Source of the DNA: a virus
Length of the DNA stretch: 46,722 nucleotides
Reading direction: 5' to 3' (one strand)
IMG/VR virus record: IMGVR_UViG_3300034789_000199
Location: 1-46,722 of that record
The position numbers were made by a program, and so were the translations under genes. Shown here in pieces: positions 1 to 9,719 of the stretch (position 1 is its first letter; each line of letters begins with the position of its first letter). The notes under the pieces are model-generated. The model was given only the letters and a program-made list of their open reading frames with translations. It did no database searches and was not told where the DNA came from.

Positions 1-2029
1 TCTCGGAAAGTCCGAAACCACCAGTTACTACTAAAGTACCTGTAGTTGTTGATGTAGAACCTGTATTAGTTGTAAGTGCTAAGTTACCTGCTATTAAAGG
101 AGCATCAGTTCCAGAAAATACTTCTGAAGTATTAGTTGCATTATAAAGGAATCTATACCCACCTGTGCCTGTCCAGATATTTGCATTAGTATAGTCTTCA
201 TCCCAACCAAAGAATCCAACACGTGCCTGACTATCGTAGTATTTAATCTCAACACCACGATCTTTATTATCGTCAGCAACGGGGGCAGTGTCTCCACCAA
301 GAGTAATGATGGGGTCATCTACCGATATTGTTGTACTATTTACTGTGGTTGTAGTTCCGTCTACTTGTAGATTACCACGTACTTGTACTAAACCTGTTGC
401 AGCATCATCGTCACCTGGATCTAATACCATAGTGGCATCACTGGTTCCGATAGTATTCTGCTGTAAGTAGAAATCTTCTACTTGAACTTTTGAAGCAACA
501 TTAGTTGCTGTGATAACAATACCATCATCTGATGTTACGTTTATCTTTGCTGTTCCTGATCCTGCATTATTTGAGGTAATGTCAAGAGTTCTATTTACAG
601 AAGAGTTTACGTTATGATGAATTAAAAGAGAACCTGCTGAACGTTCTATTGTTTGTAGAGGTGTGTTTCCAGGTCTGTCAAGTTTTATAAGTGCACCACT
701 AATATGAGTATCAACGTTAATGTCTACTCCACCTGCACCAGTATTATCTACATTGTTAGCAGTAAATAATAAGTTTCCACTGGTATCATTTACAGTAACA
801 TAATTAAGATAATTAAATCCTCTATATCCAGTTGTCGCTGTTAATTCTTGATCTAACTCAAAAGTTTCTATATTATTACCATCAGCAAATCCCACTCTAG
901 TGTTTTGCATCTGAGTGTTATCAACTGCAAGTGGTGCAATAGTAACGTGACCATTTGCATCTACATCAAAATCTTCTTGAGCAAATGATGCTAAACCTTT
1001 TTGTTCTGTAGCAGCAGCAGCGAGGTATCTCCAATTACTTACATCACCACTTGTATGAGTAGGTGCTCCTTGTCCTGCACCAATATTTGTTATCGCCTGA
1101 TATACTTTGCTTGCATTCTCAATAATATCGTATCTATTATATGTTGAACCTGCATTATAGGTTGCATACTTTGAACCTTCAGTTGCAGTGGCAATCGGTA
1201 CATTGGTTGCTTGTGTAATTCTTCCATATCTATCAACGGAAAACTTAGATGCGTTTACAGTTTCTGTTCCGAATGGTTCACCATTAGCACCGTTAGTAGA
1301 TACAGATGTTAATGATTCAACGTTATATGAACCCACAACAACCGCAGTATCAGCAAGGTCAATAAATGGGTTGGATGCTACACCATCAGGTGTAGTAAAT
1401 ATAACTCTACCTGCACCACCAGTTAGGTTTCTAGTTGTAATCTGTCCTGTAGCAGTTCTAGTTAATAAACCAAAGGTAGTTAAGTTTGCTAATGCTGTTA
1501 AGTCACTATCTAATCCTTGTGCGTCAGTAATACCATACTCTGCAAGAGTAGATGCCAAACTAGCACCAACAACCCTACCTCTTGAGTCAACTTGAACTCT
1601 AGAATATAGAGCAGTTGCATCAGGATCATTAGGATTATAATGTGGAAGAGATGTAACTAATTCTAAGTTTGTGGCAAGGTTCAAGTTTGACGAACCGTCA
1701 AAAGATCCAGATCCAGTTATAGAACCAGTTAACTGAATTTGTCTTGCAGATGCAAGTCTCGTAGAAGTAGAAGCATTTCCAATTAAAGTCGCACTAATAG
1801 CACCCGCTTCAAAGTTACCGTCAGCATCTCGTTTAACAAGAGTGTTAGCAGCATTTGATTCAGTTTCTATCGGTCTCTCATAACGCAGAGAGTTCCAAGG
1901 TGTAACACCGTCTCCGATCTTGATACGTGAAGTATCGATCTCGATTCCCAGTTCACCTTGAGCAAGTATAGGGTTGATGTTTGCCCACTGTTGAGCACCA
2001 TCACGTCTTAATTGGAGTCTATTTGCCAT
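1..2029 (-). CDS. Tail fibre / adhesin-like virion protein with Mtd-type N-terminal domain (3' end beyond window)
   Basis: An open frame runs from ATG at 2029 to the window edge without a stop (676 codons visible). The N-terminus (MANRLQLRRDGAQQW, then GELGIEID and IKIGDGVTPWNSL) matches the small attachment domain found at the start of many phage tail-fibre and major-tropism-determinant-like proteins. About residues 280-320 carry a GD/W-rich segment resembling carbohydrate-binding modules (YDIIENASKVYQA). Near residue 570 are TTVNSTTISVDDPIITLGGD and, at the edge, TLVVTGGFGLSE, elements I recall from cyanophage tail-fibre repeats. It is separated from the upstream gene by a terminator and has its own late-type promoter, as expected for an abundant fibre. 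Role inferred: peripheral receptor-binding structure. The C-terminal receptor-binding part is not in the window. The gene is certain; the exact function is moderately sure. Confidence 0.85.
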   Translation of the reverse strand, partial: MANRLQLRRDGAQQWANINPILAQGELGIEIDTSRIKIGDGVTPWNSLRYERPIETESNAANTLVKRDADGNFEAGAISATLIGNASTSTRLASARQIQLTGSITGSGSFDGSSNLNLATNLELVTSLPHYNPNDPDATALYSRVQVDSRGRVVGASLASTLAEYGITDAQGLDSDLTALANLTTFGLLTRTATGQITTRNLTGGAGRVIFTTPDGVASNPFIDLADTAVVVGSYNVESLTSVSTNGANGEPFGTETVNASKFSVDRYGRITQATNVPIATATEGSKYATYNAGSTYNRYDIIENASKVYQAITNIGAGQGAPTHTSGDVSNWRYLAAAATEQKGLASFAQEDFDVDANGHVTIAPLAVDNTQMQNTRVGFADGNNIETFELDQELTATTGYRGFNYLNYVTVNDTSGNLLFTANNVDNTGAGGVDINVDTHISGALIKLDRPGNTPLQTIERSAGSLLIHHNVNSSVNRTLDITSNNAGSGTAKINVTSDDGIVITATNVASKVQVEDFYLQQNTIGTSDATMVLDPGDDDAATGLVQVRGNLQVDGTTTTVNSTTISVDDPIITLGGDTAPVADDNKDRGVEIKYYDSQARVGFFGWDEDYTNANIWTGTGGYRFLYNATNTSEVFSGTDAPLIAGNLALTTNTGSTSTTTGTLVVTGGFGLSE

Positions 2030-2059
2030 TGTTTATTAAGGACACTATCGCCTCTTTGA

Positions 2060-2067
2060 TATTTATA
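2060..2067 (-). promoter_or_regulatory. T4-type late promoter for the tail-fibre gene
   Basis: The minus strand reads TATAAATA exactly, the T4 late (gp55-dependent) promoter octamer. It ends 30 nt before the fibre start codon and lies directly after the terminator that closes the preceding genes. Confidence 0.65.
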
Positions 2068-2070
2068 AGC

Positions 2071-2096
2071 AAAATAGAAAGGGACCGACGGTCCCT
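2071..2096 (-). terminator. Rho-independent terminator after the 67-aa gene
   Basis: On the minus strand AGGGACC-GTC-GGTCCCT forms a perfect 7-bp stem with a 3-nt loop, followed by TTTCTATTTT. It begins a few bases after the stop codon of the 67-aa gene and ends the long tail operon before the fibre promoter. Confidence 0.85.
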
Positions 2097-2101
2097 AACG
2101 A

Positions 2102-2305
2102 TTATTCTGCAATTACTTCGTCTACCGTATTAGTTTTTAGGTATTCTAGAGTCTCAATAGCACCTTGTAATTTGAGCATTTGAGTCTCATTTTCTTTTAC
2201 CTTTGCTACGAGTTGTTGGTTTTCATCACGTAGTTTTGTGTACCTGCTTTTAAAATCGTCGAGAAGTTCTTTCTCGTCCATTGTCTCAGGTGTGTCTACA
2301 GTCAT
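2102..2305 (-). CDS. Small coiled-coil protein, 67 aa
   Basis: The protein is acidic and strongly helical (MTVDTPETMDEKELLDDF..., then heptad-like KLRDENQQLVAKVKENETQM and LKLQGAIETLEYL), so a coiled coil covers most of its length. Its ATG overlaps the stop of the 73-aa gene by 4 nt (ATGA), which indicates translational coupling. A terminator follows at once. No enzyme motif is visible. Its position between the giant DUF4815 protein and the fibre gene suggests a minor structural or assembly (chaperone-like) role, but this is inference from context. The reading frame is convincing because of the overlap and the coherent helix. Confidence 0.75.
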   Translation of the reverse strand: MTVDTPETMDEKELLDDFKSRYTKLRDENQQLVAKVKENETQMLKLQGAIETLEYLKTNTVDEVIAE

Positions 2306-2523
2306 TGTTGTTTCTCCAGGAATGATTTTAGTAGAGATTTGATCTCGGTCAATTCAGATTTTAGCACAGAAACGTCAGTTTGTAAGTCGGAAACTTCCTT
2401 CTCTTTTTTCTTACGTTTTTTTGCTGCACTACCGCTAGTTGCATTAATATTTAGCACAGCACCAGAAGAGGTATCTCGAACTAAATTAGGGTGTCCTCTA
2501 ACCTCTTGGTATCTTGGTTTCAT
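2302..2523 (-). CDS. Small lysine-rich coiled-coil protein, 73 aa
   Basis: The N-terminal half has KPRYQEVRGHPNLVRD and GAVLNINATS, a pattern I recall from small proteins of T4-like cyanophages. It is followed by a basic patch (AAKKRKKKEKE) and a C-terminal heptad coiled coil (VSDLQTDVSVLKSELTEIKS). The start codon overlaps the stop of the 2397-aa gene (TAATG) and its own stop overlaps the next start (ATGA), so the three genes form a coupled unit. Probably a virion or assembly accessory protein. Function is unknown. Confidence 0.75.
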   Translation of the reverse strand: MKPRYQEVRGHPNLVRDTSSGAVLNINATSGSAAKKRKKKEKEVSDLQTDVSVLKSELTEIKSLLKSFLEKQQ

Positions 2524-5500
2524 TATAAATCGCTTAATGCAAGGACTCTAAGGTTTTTAACTTGTGGTACAAAGCACTGGTTAGACGAAGTAAGAATAAT
2601 TTTAACCTGTGCTATGGTAAATTCAGTTCCCTCAAAGGTGTACTCAAAGTCTCTGTAAAGAAGACTCTCAGTCTTTTGGATTGATTTATCTTCAAGACCA
2701 TTACCATTAAAGTATGTATATCCTATTTCACTCATTGGGATTGATGTTCCAACAGGGAGAATCTTATACATAACCTTAATTTCTGTGCTAGGATGTCTCC
2801 ATCCTTCAAACCTAACTTTCAATGAGTTAGCAGGATTCAGTAGGTTCATCACTTTAGTTACATAAACCGCTGTATCAAGATCACCAGTAGGTTTCTCTGC
2901 ATCATTACTACCAATCGCAAGGTCATTAACCCTGTTCATAGTTGTAATTAAAGAACAACGATCTGTATCAATTACAGGTGAAATATTAGCATTGAATGTT
3001 GTCATTACCATTTGAACGTTCAATGACTTAGAACCAGAAAGTTTAGCATCTTCATTTACTTGTGAACAAACTAACTTAGGTTTATCAAGATAATTATCTT
3101 CATTAGCAATCATATCGTAGTAGATGCCATCATTAATAAATGATGCTTCAGTAACATTATTACCATCTTGGATTGATGTACCAGATACTGCATTAAGTCT
3201 AGGTACAACTTCAGTTTCTGGATATACAGTAGATTGAATTTGAGGATAAACCTGATCAAACTGTATGTTTTGTGTAGCAACTATCTCGTGTCCACCACTT
3301 ACAATTCCTGCTGTAGAAACAGATGTAACCGCAAGTTTATATGTATCAAGAGTAGGTTCACCAATAGCAGTGTGTAATTTATTAACTTCCGTTAATGGAA
3401 TACCATCAAGGTTATAACATTCAACAATACTATTAGCACTATGTGCTAATGCAGCAGTTCCTGCTTGTCCACGAGAACCAGATGGTAAAGTAAAGATCTT
3501 ACCGTCACCAGAAATACCAGTATATTCAATAATCTCAAAATGCTGAGTAGGAATTTCTGGATCACGAATAAGAATAAATCCTTTGTTAGATGTACTTACT
3601 ACAGCACCATTAATAATAGTATGGAATGCACTACCATCTATAACGTGTAATTGGAATGAACCTGTTACACCATCACTTGCTGTAATACCATTTGTATGAT
3701 ATGCAGAATCTAATAATGTTGGTGGGACTTCAGACTTAACACCGCTAAGTTGTACTGAGTTAGCACCATCGTGCATACAATGATTTGCGTGACGAACTTT
3801 AATTTCAGTTGCTTGGTTGAAGTAAGATATAGGAGCAGATGGATAATCATTAATATCATCTCCACCAAATGATGTTCCACTTGTTCCAATAGTACCAGAA
3901 CCAGTAGTAGCAGAGTTAATTACCTGTGTAATTGCATCTCCGTCAGCAAATGTTCCTGTAATTGATTTGACTGTAACAACTCCAGTTCCTGCATTCCAAT
4001 CAGTAACCATTGCAGATGCACCAGTACCGTTTGTTATTGCTGTACCAGTAGCAAATGTTCCTGCTACACCAGTCAACGTAATAGTACCAGTAGATCTTGA
4101 AGATACAAGTCTATAGATGTAACTAGCACCAGATGCAACACCTTCTCTAAATGTTCCTACAACATCATCAAGTATTAAGTATGCGTTAGATGATCCTTGT
4201 ACACCTTGAACTACTTCACGAACAATAGCAGATGGAGCAGGAGATACATCAGTCTGTGTAATCTCAGCACCGATTGTAAAGTTAGCAACGTGGTCTGCAA
4301 GTATTACTTTAATCTCAGGTTTTGTAGTCTCAATAGCATCTAATCTTAGTCTTGATATACCAAAGTTACCTTCTGCAAGTTCTGCATTATTAAACCAAGC
4401 AAGACCTGATCCGCTAGTATCAAACTGTGCTTTATATAATACAAATTTAAGATCCTCATACTGATCGGCAGTCCAAGTAGATGCGTTCTGTGATTTGAAT
4501 AACACACCTGCATATGGTTGTTCAGATATGGTTCTATCAGATGTAACATCATCTTCACCCATTCTTGAGATCCAAAGTTTATATTCATTAGAGTCAGATA
4601 ATACAACTGCACAATAGTCTCTATTCTCAGTCACATATACAGGTGATGGGAATGTAAATTTAGTTGCAATAGTACCGTTTTCAGATAAGTTAATATCAGA
4701 TGGAAGTAAAGTAACATCAGAGAATGCAAGAACTTTAGTGGTTGGATAACCATTTGCCATCTCTCTTATCTGTACTGATACAGGAATTCTTTCATCACGA
4801 GTTCTAAAGTATAGATCAATACTTGTTAAGAACGCACCACCCTTAGATTCAACTAAGAATGATTGAGCAAGAGGGTCATACCATCCAGTATCTCTAACAC
4901 TTGTTGTTGTAGTATTAACTGTACGATCTTGAGATACTGTATCTCTTACAAGATCAGCATTTCTAACTGCAAGAATTGTTTGTTGTTGAGTTTCAATAAC
5001 ACCAGAAGCAACGTAGTTATGTTGTGCAGCAGAATCAACTTCACCAGGAACTCTAGAGTCAGTTGGTGATGTAGTCATACGTATAACACGAGTACCAGTA
5101 GCAAAACGTGGGTTGGTACTAACAGCAGGATTAGGAATCCACATAATTCCTTCCATATCACCGTTAGTATTTGAGACCATACGTTTTGGTTTTACAACAG
5201 CACGAGCACCAGATGTAGCACCTACAAGAATCTCACCTTCTAATGGGTTTCCATAGAATGAACCCATAACTGTGTCTGACATTGTTCTAGTATCAATGTT
5301 CAGATATGGAGTAGTAGATGCGTAAGATGATGGTAATTCACTTTGATCATAAGGTGATAAACCATCAGTAAAACCATCATTAGCATCAACAAGTTTTAAA
5401 CGACAACCTGATGTCTGACCAACAACTGTTTCACCAACAACAAAAGGTGTATCGTTGGTACGAATATCTTCAACAGTATTCTTGATAACTTCAAGAAGTT

Positions 5501-8500
5501 TTGGTGATGTGTAGAAGTTTACATCTACATTATCAATGAAAGAATAGAATCTTGTGTTAGGTTTTAAACGTTGAATCTTAAACGCAATATTTCTAGATCT
5601 AATAAATGGAACAATAGTTCTTTCAATAACACGATCACCTAATGACTGACGGTCAATTCTAGGAACAACACGAGTTCTTAAACCAGATCTAGTTTGTGAA
5701 CTTGTAGTATTAGTTGTAGTTGTAGTAATAAATCTAATACCAGGTCCACGCATAAACACTGTGTTTGATGCAGTTGTAGTTGCAGACCAGTTAGTTCTCC
5801 AAGCATTCCATTGTGTAGGAGCAAAACCACTGTTAGCATCAGCACCTAAACGTAGCAAAGTGGCATTAAAGTCACCTTCAATATTTACAACTTGATCAGG
5901 AGCACGACGTGTATCTACCCAGTCATCTGATGATGGGAATAAATCTAATCTACCAATATATGCAAACACGTTAAATGGGTTTACATTCTCAACTCTAGAA
6001 GCATATGGTTGAACAATGAATCTAGTTTCTGTATATGGTCTAGTAACTGTTCCTGTTTCGTGAAGAGTTACACCAGTAGATTGTGTTGTACTAAATTCTA
6101 AGGATACGTTAGTTGTGTAATGTGAAGGACGTAATACACCTTCTTGGAAATCTAATGATACACCAAAATCTTCGTGGGTAGTATCAGCAGAATCGAAACT
6201 TGTAAAGTTATCTACTAAGAAACCATTCTTGAATTTATCGAAACCATCACTATCTTTAATAGGTAGTGTATTAGTTTCCAACTCAAGCATATTAAGAGAA
6301 GTATAATATTCTAATTGGTCAACACGTTTCTCTATTGCACCAATATCACGCATTGTAAATCTACGATTATTCTCACGAGCAATACTTACATCAGCAGGAC
6401 TGTAACCATATGGTTTATGGAACATTGTTGCAAGTAACATTGCATTATCAATATTTGCAGGAATCTCTTGCTGTTCTCCAGATATACCTGTAACAACTTT
6501 AAATTCTTGTTGATCTGTTAAGAATACTTTATCTACTCTGCCAAGATAGAAATCATAGTCACAACGGAAATCAGATTCTGGTTTAGGAATATCGATAATA
6601 GTAGCATTGTTAGATACGCCTCCTGATGCGAAACTACGGTCTTTGAAGTCTAATGATGCACAGTTTACAAAGTATGGTGAACCAACGGTTCCTGATCCTG
6701 ATAATACAGGAGTTACACCTGGACGGAAATCAAGAACATCTCTAAGTTGCTTGCTTACACCATCTTGATGGAATGCAGGAATATCATCATAATCTACACC
6801 AACATAAGATTCAGCAGCAAAATAGTCACCAGTTGCTTCGTGAACAAACCTGTTAAATACAACTTTAAGTTTTCTTAATGGTTTAGTAGATTGTGCAAAA
6901 CGAACTAATTTTGAAATATCATAATAATGTCCTTGTTGGTTAGTATCAAGGAAGAATGAAGATGTTATATTTTTACTACCATCATCTATAGAACCATCAG
7001 CGTCATTTATAATACCAGTAATTACAACGTTGTTTGCATTGAAACCAGTTACACTTTCACCAAGTTGGAAGAACTTATCGTTCTCATATACAAAGTGGCA
7101 AACATAAGACACTGAGTTAAAGTTCACAACTCTTGCCTTTGCCTTAGATGTTACACCTTCAATGATTGTACCTTTCTGGAAGATAGTAGCATCCTGCATT
7201 GTAATGAAAGGAACTTTAGCAGAATTATCATCTAATGATTCATATACTGCGTGCACTTTATAAACATCAGAAGAGCCCAGAGATATTTCTTCGTCTTCAA
7301 TTCGTGTACCATACAGTGAACCATAAGCAAGACCATACTTAGGAGCGTCAGAAGATATATTTGTTTTCTCAATCTTCATTACTTCCATTTCTGTAGCGTT
7401 CTTCAACTTCTTCTCTGCTTGGTTTTTAGATACAGAAGTAATTAAACGACAAGATGTAATACCTGTTAAACCAGAAACTGTTAAAGATGTTCTAGGAGTA
7501 CCAGTGCTGTTAAATGTTAGATTAGGTTCAATATCAATTAAAGTACCTGCTGTTGGTGCTAGTTCTACTAAAGCATAATGATCTTTATCATAAGCAAGGA
7601 ATTGTTCATCAGCAGGAAGAGATATTGTAAAGTCATTAGAACCTGTAACGGTAATATCATCAAATGTTCTTGCAACTATTGCTGATTCGTCAGTAATACT
7701 CTTGATAGAATCTTTAGGCATCTCAATAAGAAGATCCGCAGTTTCTTTATCATATACTTGTGCTCTACGACGAACCATAAATGAATAGTCACCATTAGAT
7801 AAACCACTCGCAGTACCTGCTGCTGTTAGAGAGTTTGTTATTGGTGATGTTATAGTTCCTCCACCTATAGGATAAATTCTATCAATAGTATAAGTATCTG
7901 TTCCATTTGGTGTTAAAACGTCTCCTGGACGTAAATCAAGAGCAAAGTTTGAACTTGTACCTGTTATGGTAGTGTTATTAATATTAAAGTTAACACCACT
8001 AATAGTAGTTTCATTATCAAGAACTAAATCACCTGCAAATATAATAGCATTAGTATCTGGATCTTTACCTGTTACACCTTTAGCGTCTGTTATCTGGAAA
8101 GCAAAATTAGCATCCATTGTACCTATTTCTACACCATCTTTCTCTATAACTTCTCCTGCACGGAATGTACCAAATACTTGATACACTTTAAATAAAGTTT
8201 GTCCAGATACAGCATCGACAACAAATGCTTTTGCTCTAGATGTTCTACCACGAATAACAGCACCTTGTCCCGCAGTTACTGCTTGAGACATTTGAACTGT
8301 AGTTAATGGTTGAATATCAAAGATGTATGTTTTAAATACTGTAGAACTTGATGTTACAGTTGTTCCATTGTGATACTCATATGCAGCACAACGTGCGTAT
8401 GCTATAACTTCTCCAGATGCGGTTAATGATCCACCTGGGGCTGTGTCTCTAAATTCAAGAACCTGATAGTTTGATGATATATTATTACCGTTTATAATAG

Positions 8501-9716
8501 GTGATCCTTTTACATTATTCATCAGCATATAGTTGCCGAGTTCAAATGGAATGATTGAGTTCTGTAATGCTTTTGTTTCTCTTGGTTTTGCTATATCTAC
8601 AAAAGTAGGTGCTAGGGTTTCAATCTCAAATCCTCTGACGTACGCTTTTCCTGGCGATACTTCTAAAGCATAATAAGCAGGAGATGATGCTACGTTACCA
8701 CGAGATGTAGATCCTGGAAGATATACACCATTATTTTCACCATCATTCTGATGTTCTCTGACTCTTAAATCAAATGCTCTAACAGTATAGTCACCTGACT
8801 CGTCAAATGTACGACGAGCAAGTTCTCTTGCTATTTCATTATATGGAGTTCTATCTACAAATGATTCTACATTTGCATTATTAATACGAAGTAATTCTAC
8901 AAAGTTTTTATCTGTATCGTCATCAATAACTTTTTTAGTTAATGAACAACGAATTCTAAATCTATGTGCTCCAGGTGCAGAATAGTTTGATGTTCCAGTA
9001 GCATTGTCATTCAATGATGGATCATCTTCTGGAGTTACAATAGATTCAAATATTTCTAAACCAACTCTGTAAGATGGATTGTTTGTATATTGATCAAGAA
9101 TAATTGTTTGCTCATTTACATCAACAAAATATCCACGTATAAAATATACACCATTAGCAACAGTAGCAGTAGAACCAACAGCAGTTGCAGTCGTTGGTAA
9201 TAATTGTGCAAAAGGTGTGCCAACTTCAATTAGAGTAGATCCAAAAGTAAGTTCAGCATCACAAACCAACTGCTCATTAGCAGTAAAAGTTCTAGTGTTA
9301 CTGTCTGTTCCACCAGATGTAATATATTTTAGATAAAGTGTTATATAACCACGTTCTGATTCTGTTGCTGATATAGAGAATATAACTTTTGCTTTGATAC
9401 CAGTTGTTAGACCTGTAACTATTCTTCCTTCTAATTGTGAACGATATAATTCTACGTTAGTTCCCAAGAAACTTGCTTGTAGCAATACTGCTTTAGCATC
9501 TAAGTCATAACCTATTTGTCCAGGGATGACCATTGCACCATCCTTGAACATATGAGTTCCCATCGACTCAACCTGATTTTGCATCAGTGATTGAAGCGTG
9601 GTTAATTCTCTTGCCTGTATTGGATACCCAGGACGGAATAAAACTTTGTAAAAGTTATTATCCGAACTAAAGTCGTCGTAATAAGGACTGATATTGAGGT
9701 TGGTATTCTGTGGCAT
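2523..9716 (-). CDS. Giant baseplate/tail structural protein, DUF4815-type, 2397 aa
   Basis: The N-terminus (ISPYYDDFSSDNNFYKVLFRPGYPIQAREL followed by TLQSLMQNQVESMGTHMFKDG, split here) is the signature start of DUF4815-domain structural proteins of T4-like marine phages. Further family landmarks appear in order: a block near residue 930 (YYDISKLVRFAQSTKPLRKL), SRVENVNPFNVFAYIGRLDL near 1250, VPFIRSRNIAFKI and LKPNTRFYSF near 1370, and DPLAQSFLV with IPVSVQIREMANGYP near 1610-1660. Between them are F-x-x-G-E/D-x-(I/V)-TG-x-(T/S)SGA modules of the kind that recur in neighbouring proteins. It lies 3 nt after gp8 and is coupled to two small genes downstream. This position follows gp8, where T4 carries gp9-gp12, so it may take over part of the gp10-like periphery; that is inference. 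It is much longer than typical single T4 baseplate proteins but of a size seen in marine relatives. Confidence 0.85.
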   Translation of the reverse strand: MPQNTNLNISPYYDDFSSDNNFYKVLFRPGYPIQARELTTLQSLMQNQVESMGTHMFKDGAMVIPGQIGYDLDAKAVLLQASFLGTNVELYRSQLEGRIVTGLTTGIKAKVIFSISATESERGYITLYLKYITSGGTDSNTRTFTANEQLVCDAELTFGSTLIEVGTPFAQLLPTTATAVGSTATVANGVYFIRGYFVDVNEQTIILDQYTNNPSYRVGLEIFESIVTPEDDPSLNDNATGTSNYSAPGAHRFRIRCSLTKKVIDDDTDKNFVELLRINNANVESFVDRTPYNEIARELARRTFDESGDYTVRAFDLRVREHQNDGENNGVYLPGSTSRGNVASSPAYYALEVSPGKAYVRGFEIETLAPTFVDIAKPRETKALQNSIIPFELGNYMLMNNVKGSPIINGNNISSNYQVLEFRDTAPGGSLTASGEVIAYARCAAYEYHNGTTVTSSSTVFKTYIFDIQPLTTVQMSQAVTAGQGAVIRGRTSRAKAFVVDAVSGQTLFKVYQVFGTFRAGEVIEKDGVEIGTMDANFAFQITDAKGVTGKDPDTNAIIFAGDLVLDNETTISGVNFNINNTTITGTSSNFALDLRPGDVLTPNGTDTYTIDRIYPIGGGTITSPITNSLTAAGTASGLSNGDYSFMVRRRAQVYDKETADLLIEMPKDSIKSITDESAIVARTFDDITVTGSNDFTISLPADEQFLAYDKDHYALVELAPTAGTLIDIEPNLTFNSTGTPRTSLTVSGLTGITSCRLITSVSKNQAEKKLKNATEMEVMKIEKTNISSDAPKYGLAYGSLYGTRIEDEEISLGSSDVYKVHAVYESLDDNSAKVPFITMQDATIFQKGTIIEGVTSKAKARVVNFNSVSYVCHFVYENDKFFQLGESVTGFNANNVVITGIINDADGSIDDGSKNITSSFFLDTNQQGHYYDISKLVRFAQSTKPLRKLKVVFNRFVHEATGDYFAAESYVGVDYDDIPAFHQDGVSKQLRDVLDFRPGVTPVLSGSGTVGSPYFVNCASLDFKDRSFASGGVSNNATIIDIPKPESDFRCDYDFYLGRVDKVFLTDQQEFKVVTGISGEQQEIPANIDNAMLLATMFHKPYGYSPADVSIARENNRRFTMRDIGAIEKRVDQLEYYTSLNMLELETNTLPIKDSDGFDKFKNGFLVDNFTSFDSADTTHEDFGVSLDFQEGVLRPSHYTTNVSLEFSTTQSTGVTLHETGTVTRPYTETRFIVQPYASRVENVNPFNVFAYIGRLDLFPSSDDWVDTRRAPDQVVNIEGDFNATLLRLGADANSGFAPTQWNAWRTNWSATTTASNTVFMRGPGIRFITTTTTNTTSSQTRSGLRTRVVPRIDRQSLGDRVIERTIVPFIRSRNIAFKIQRLKPNTRFYSFIDNVDVNFYTSPKLLEVIKNTVEDIRTNDTPFVVGETVVGQTSGCRLKLVDANDGFTDGLSPYDQSELPSSYASTTPYLNIDTRTMSDTVMGSFYGNPLEGEILVGATSGARAVVKPKRMVSNTNGDMEGIMWIPNPAVSTNPRFATGTRVIRMTTSPTDSRVPGEVDSAAQHNYVASGVIETQQQTILAVRNADLVRDTVSQDRTVNTTTTSVRDTGWYDPLAQSFLVESKGGAFLTSIDLYFRTRDERIPVSVQIREMANGYPTTKVLAFSDVTLLPSDINLSENGTIATKFTFPSPVYVTENRDYCAVVLSDSNEYKLWISRMGEDDVTSDRTISEQPYAGVLFKSQNASTWTADQYEDLKFVLYKAQFDTSGSGLAWFNNAELAEGNFGISRLRLDAIETTKPEIKVILADHVANFTIGAEITQTDVSPAPSAIVREVVQGVQGSSNAYLILDDVVGTFREGVASGASYIYRLVSSRSTGTITLTGVAGTFATGTAITNGTGASAMVTDWNAGTGVVTVKSITGTFADGDAITQVINSATTGSGTIGTSGTSFGGDDINDYPSAPISYFNQATEIKVRHANHCMHDGANSVQLSGVKSEVPPTLLDSAYHTNGITASDGVTGSFQLHVIDGSAFHTIINGAVVSTSNKGFILIRDPEIPTQHFEIIEYTGISGDGKIFTLPSGSRGQAGTAALAHSANSIVECYNLDGIPLTEVNKLHTAIGEPTLDTYKLAVTSVSTAGIVSGGHEIVATQNIQFDQVYPQIQSTVYPETEVVPRLNAVSGTSIQDGNNVTEASFINDGIYYDMIANEDNYLDKPKLVCSQVNEDAKLSGSKSLNVQMVMTTFNANISPVIDTDRCSLITTMNRVNDLAIGSNDAEKPTGDLDTAVYVTKVMNLLNPANSLKVRFEGWRHPSTEIKVMYKILPVGTSIPMSEIGYTYFNGNGLEDKSIQKTESLLYRDFEYTFEGTEFTIAQVKIILTSSNQCFVPQVKNLRVLALSDL

Positions 9717-9719
9717 TTC

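Noticed and set aside
1-2029. Diversity-generating retroelement, suggested by the Mtd-like N-terminus of the fibre protein
   Set aside because: No reverse transcriptase or template repeat is in the window, and the similarity covers only the attachment domain. The C-terminus is not visible.
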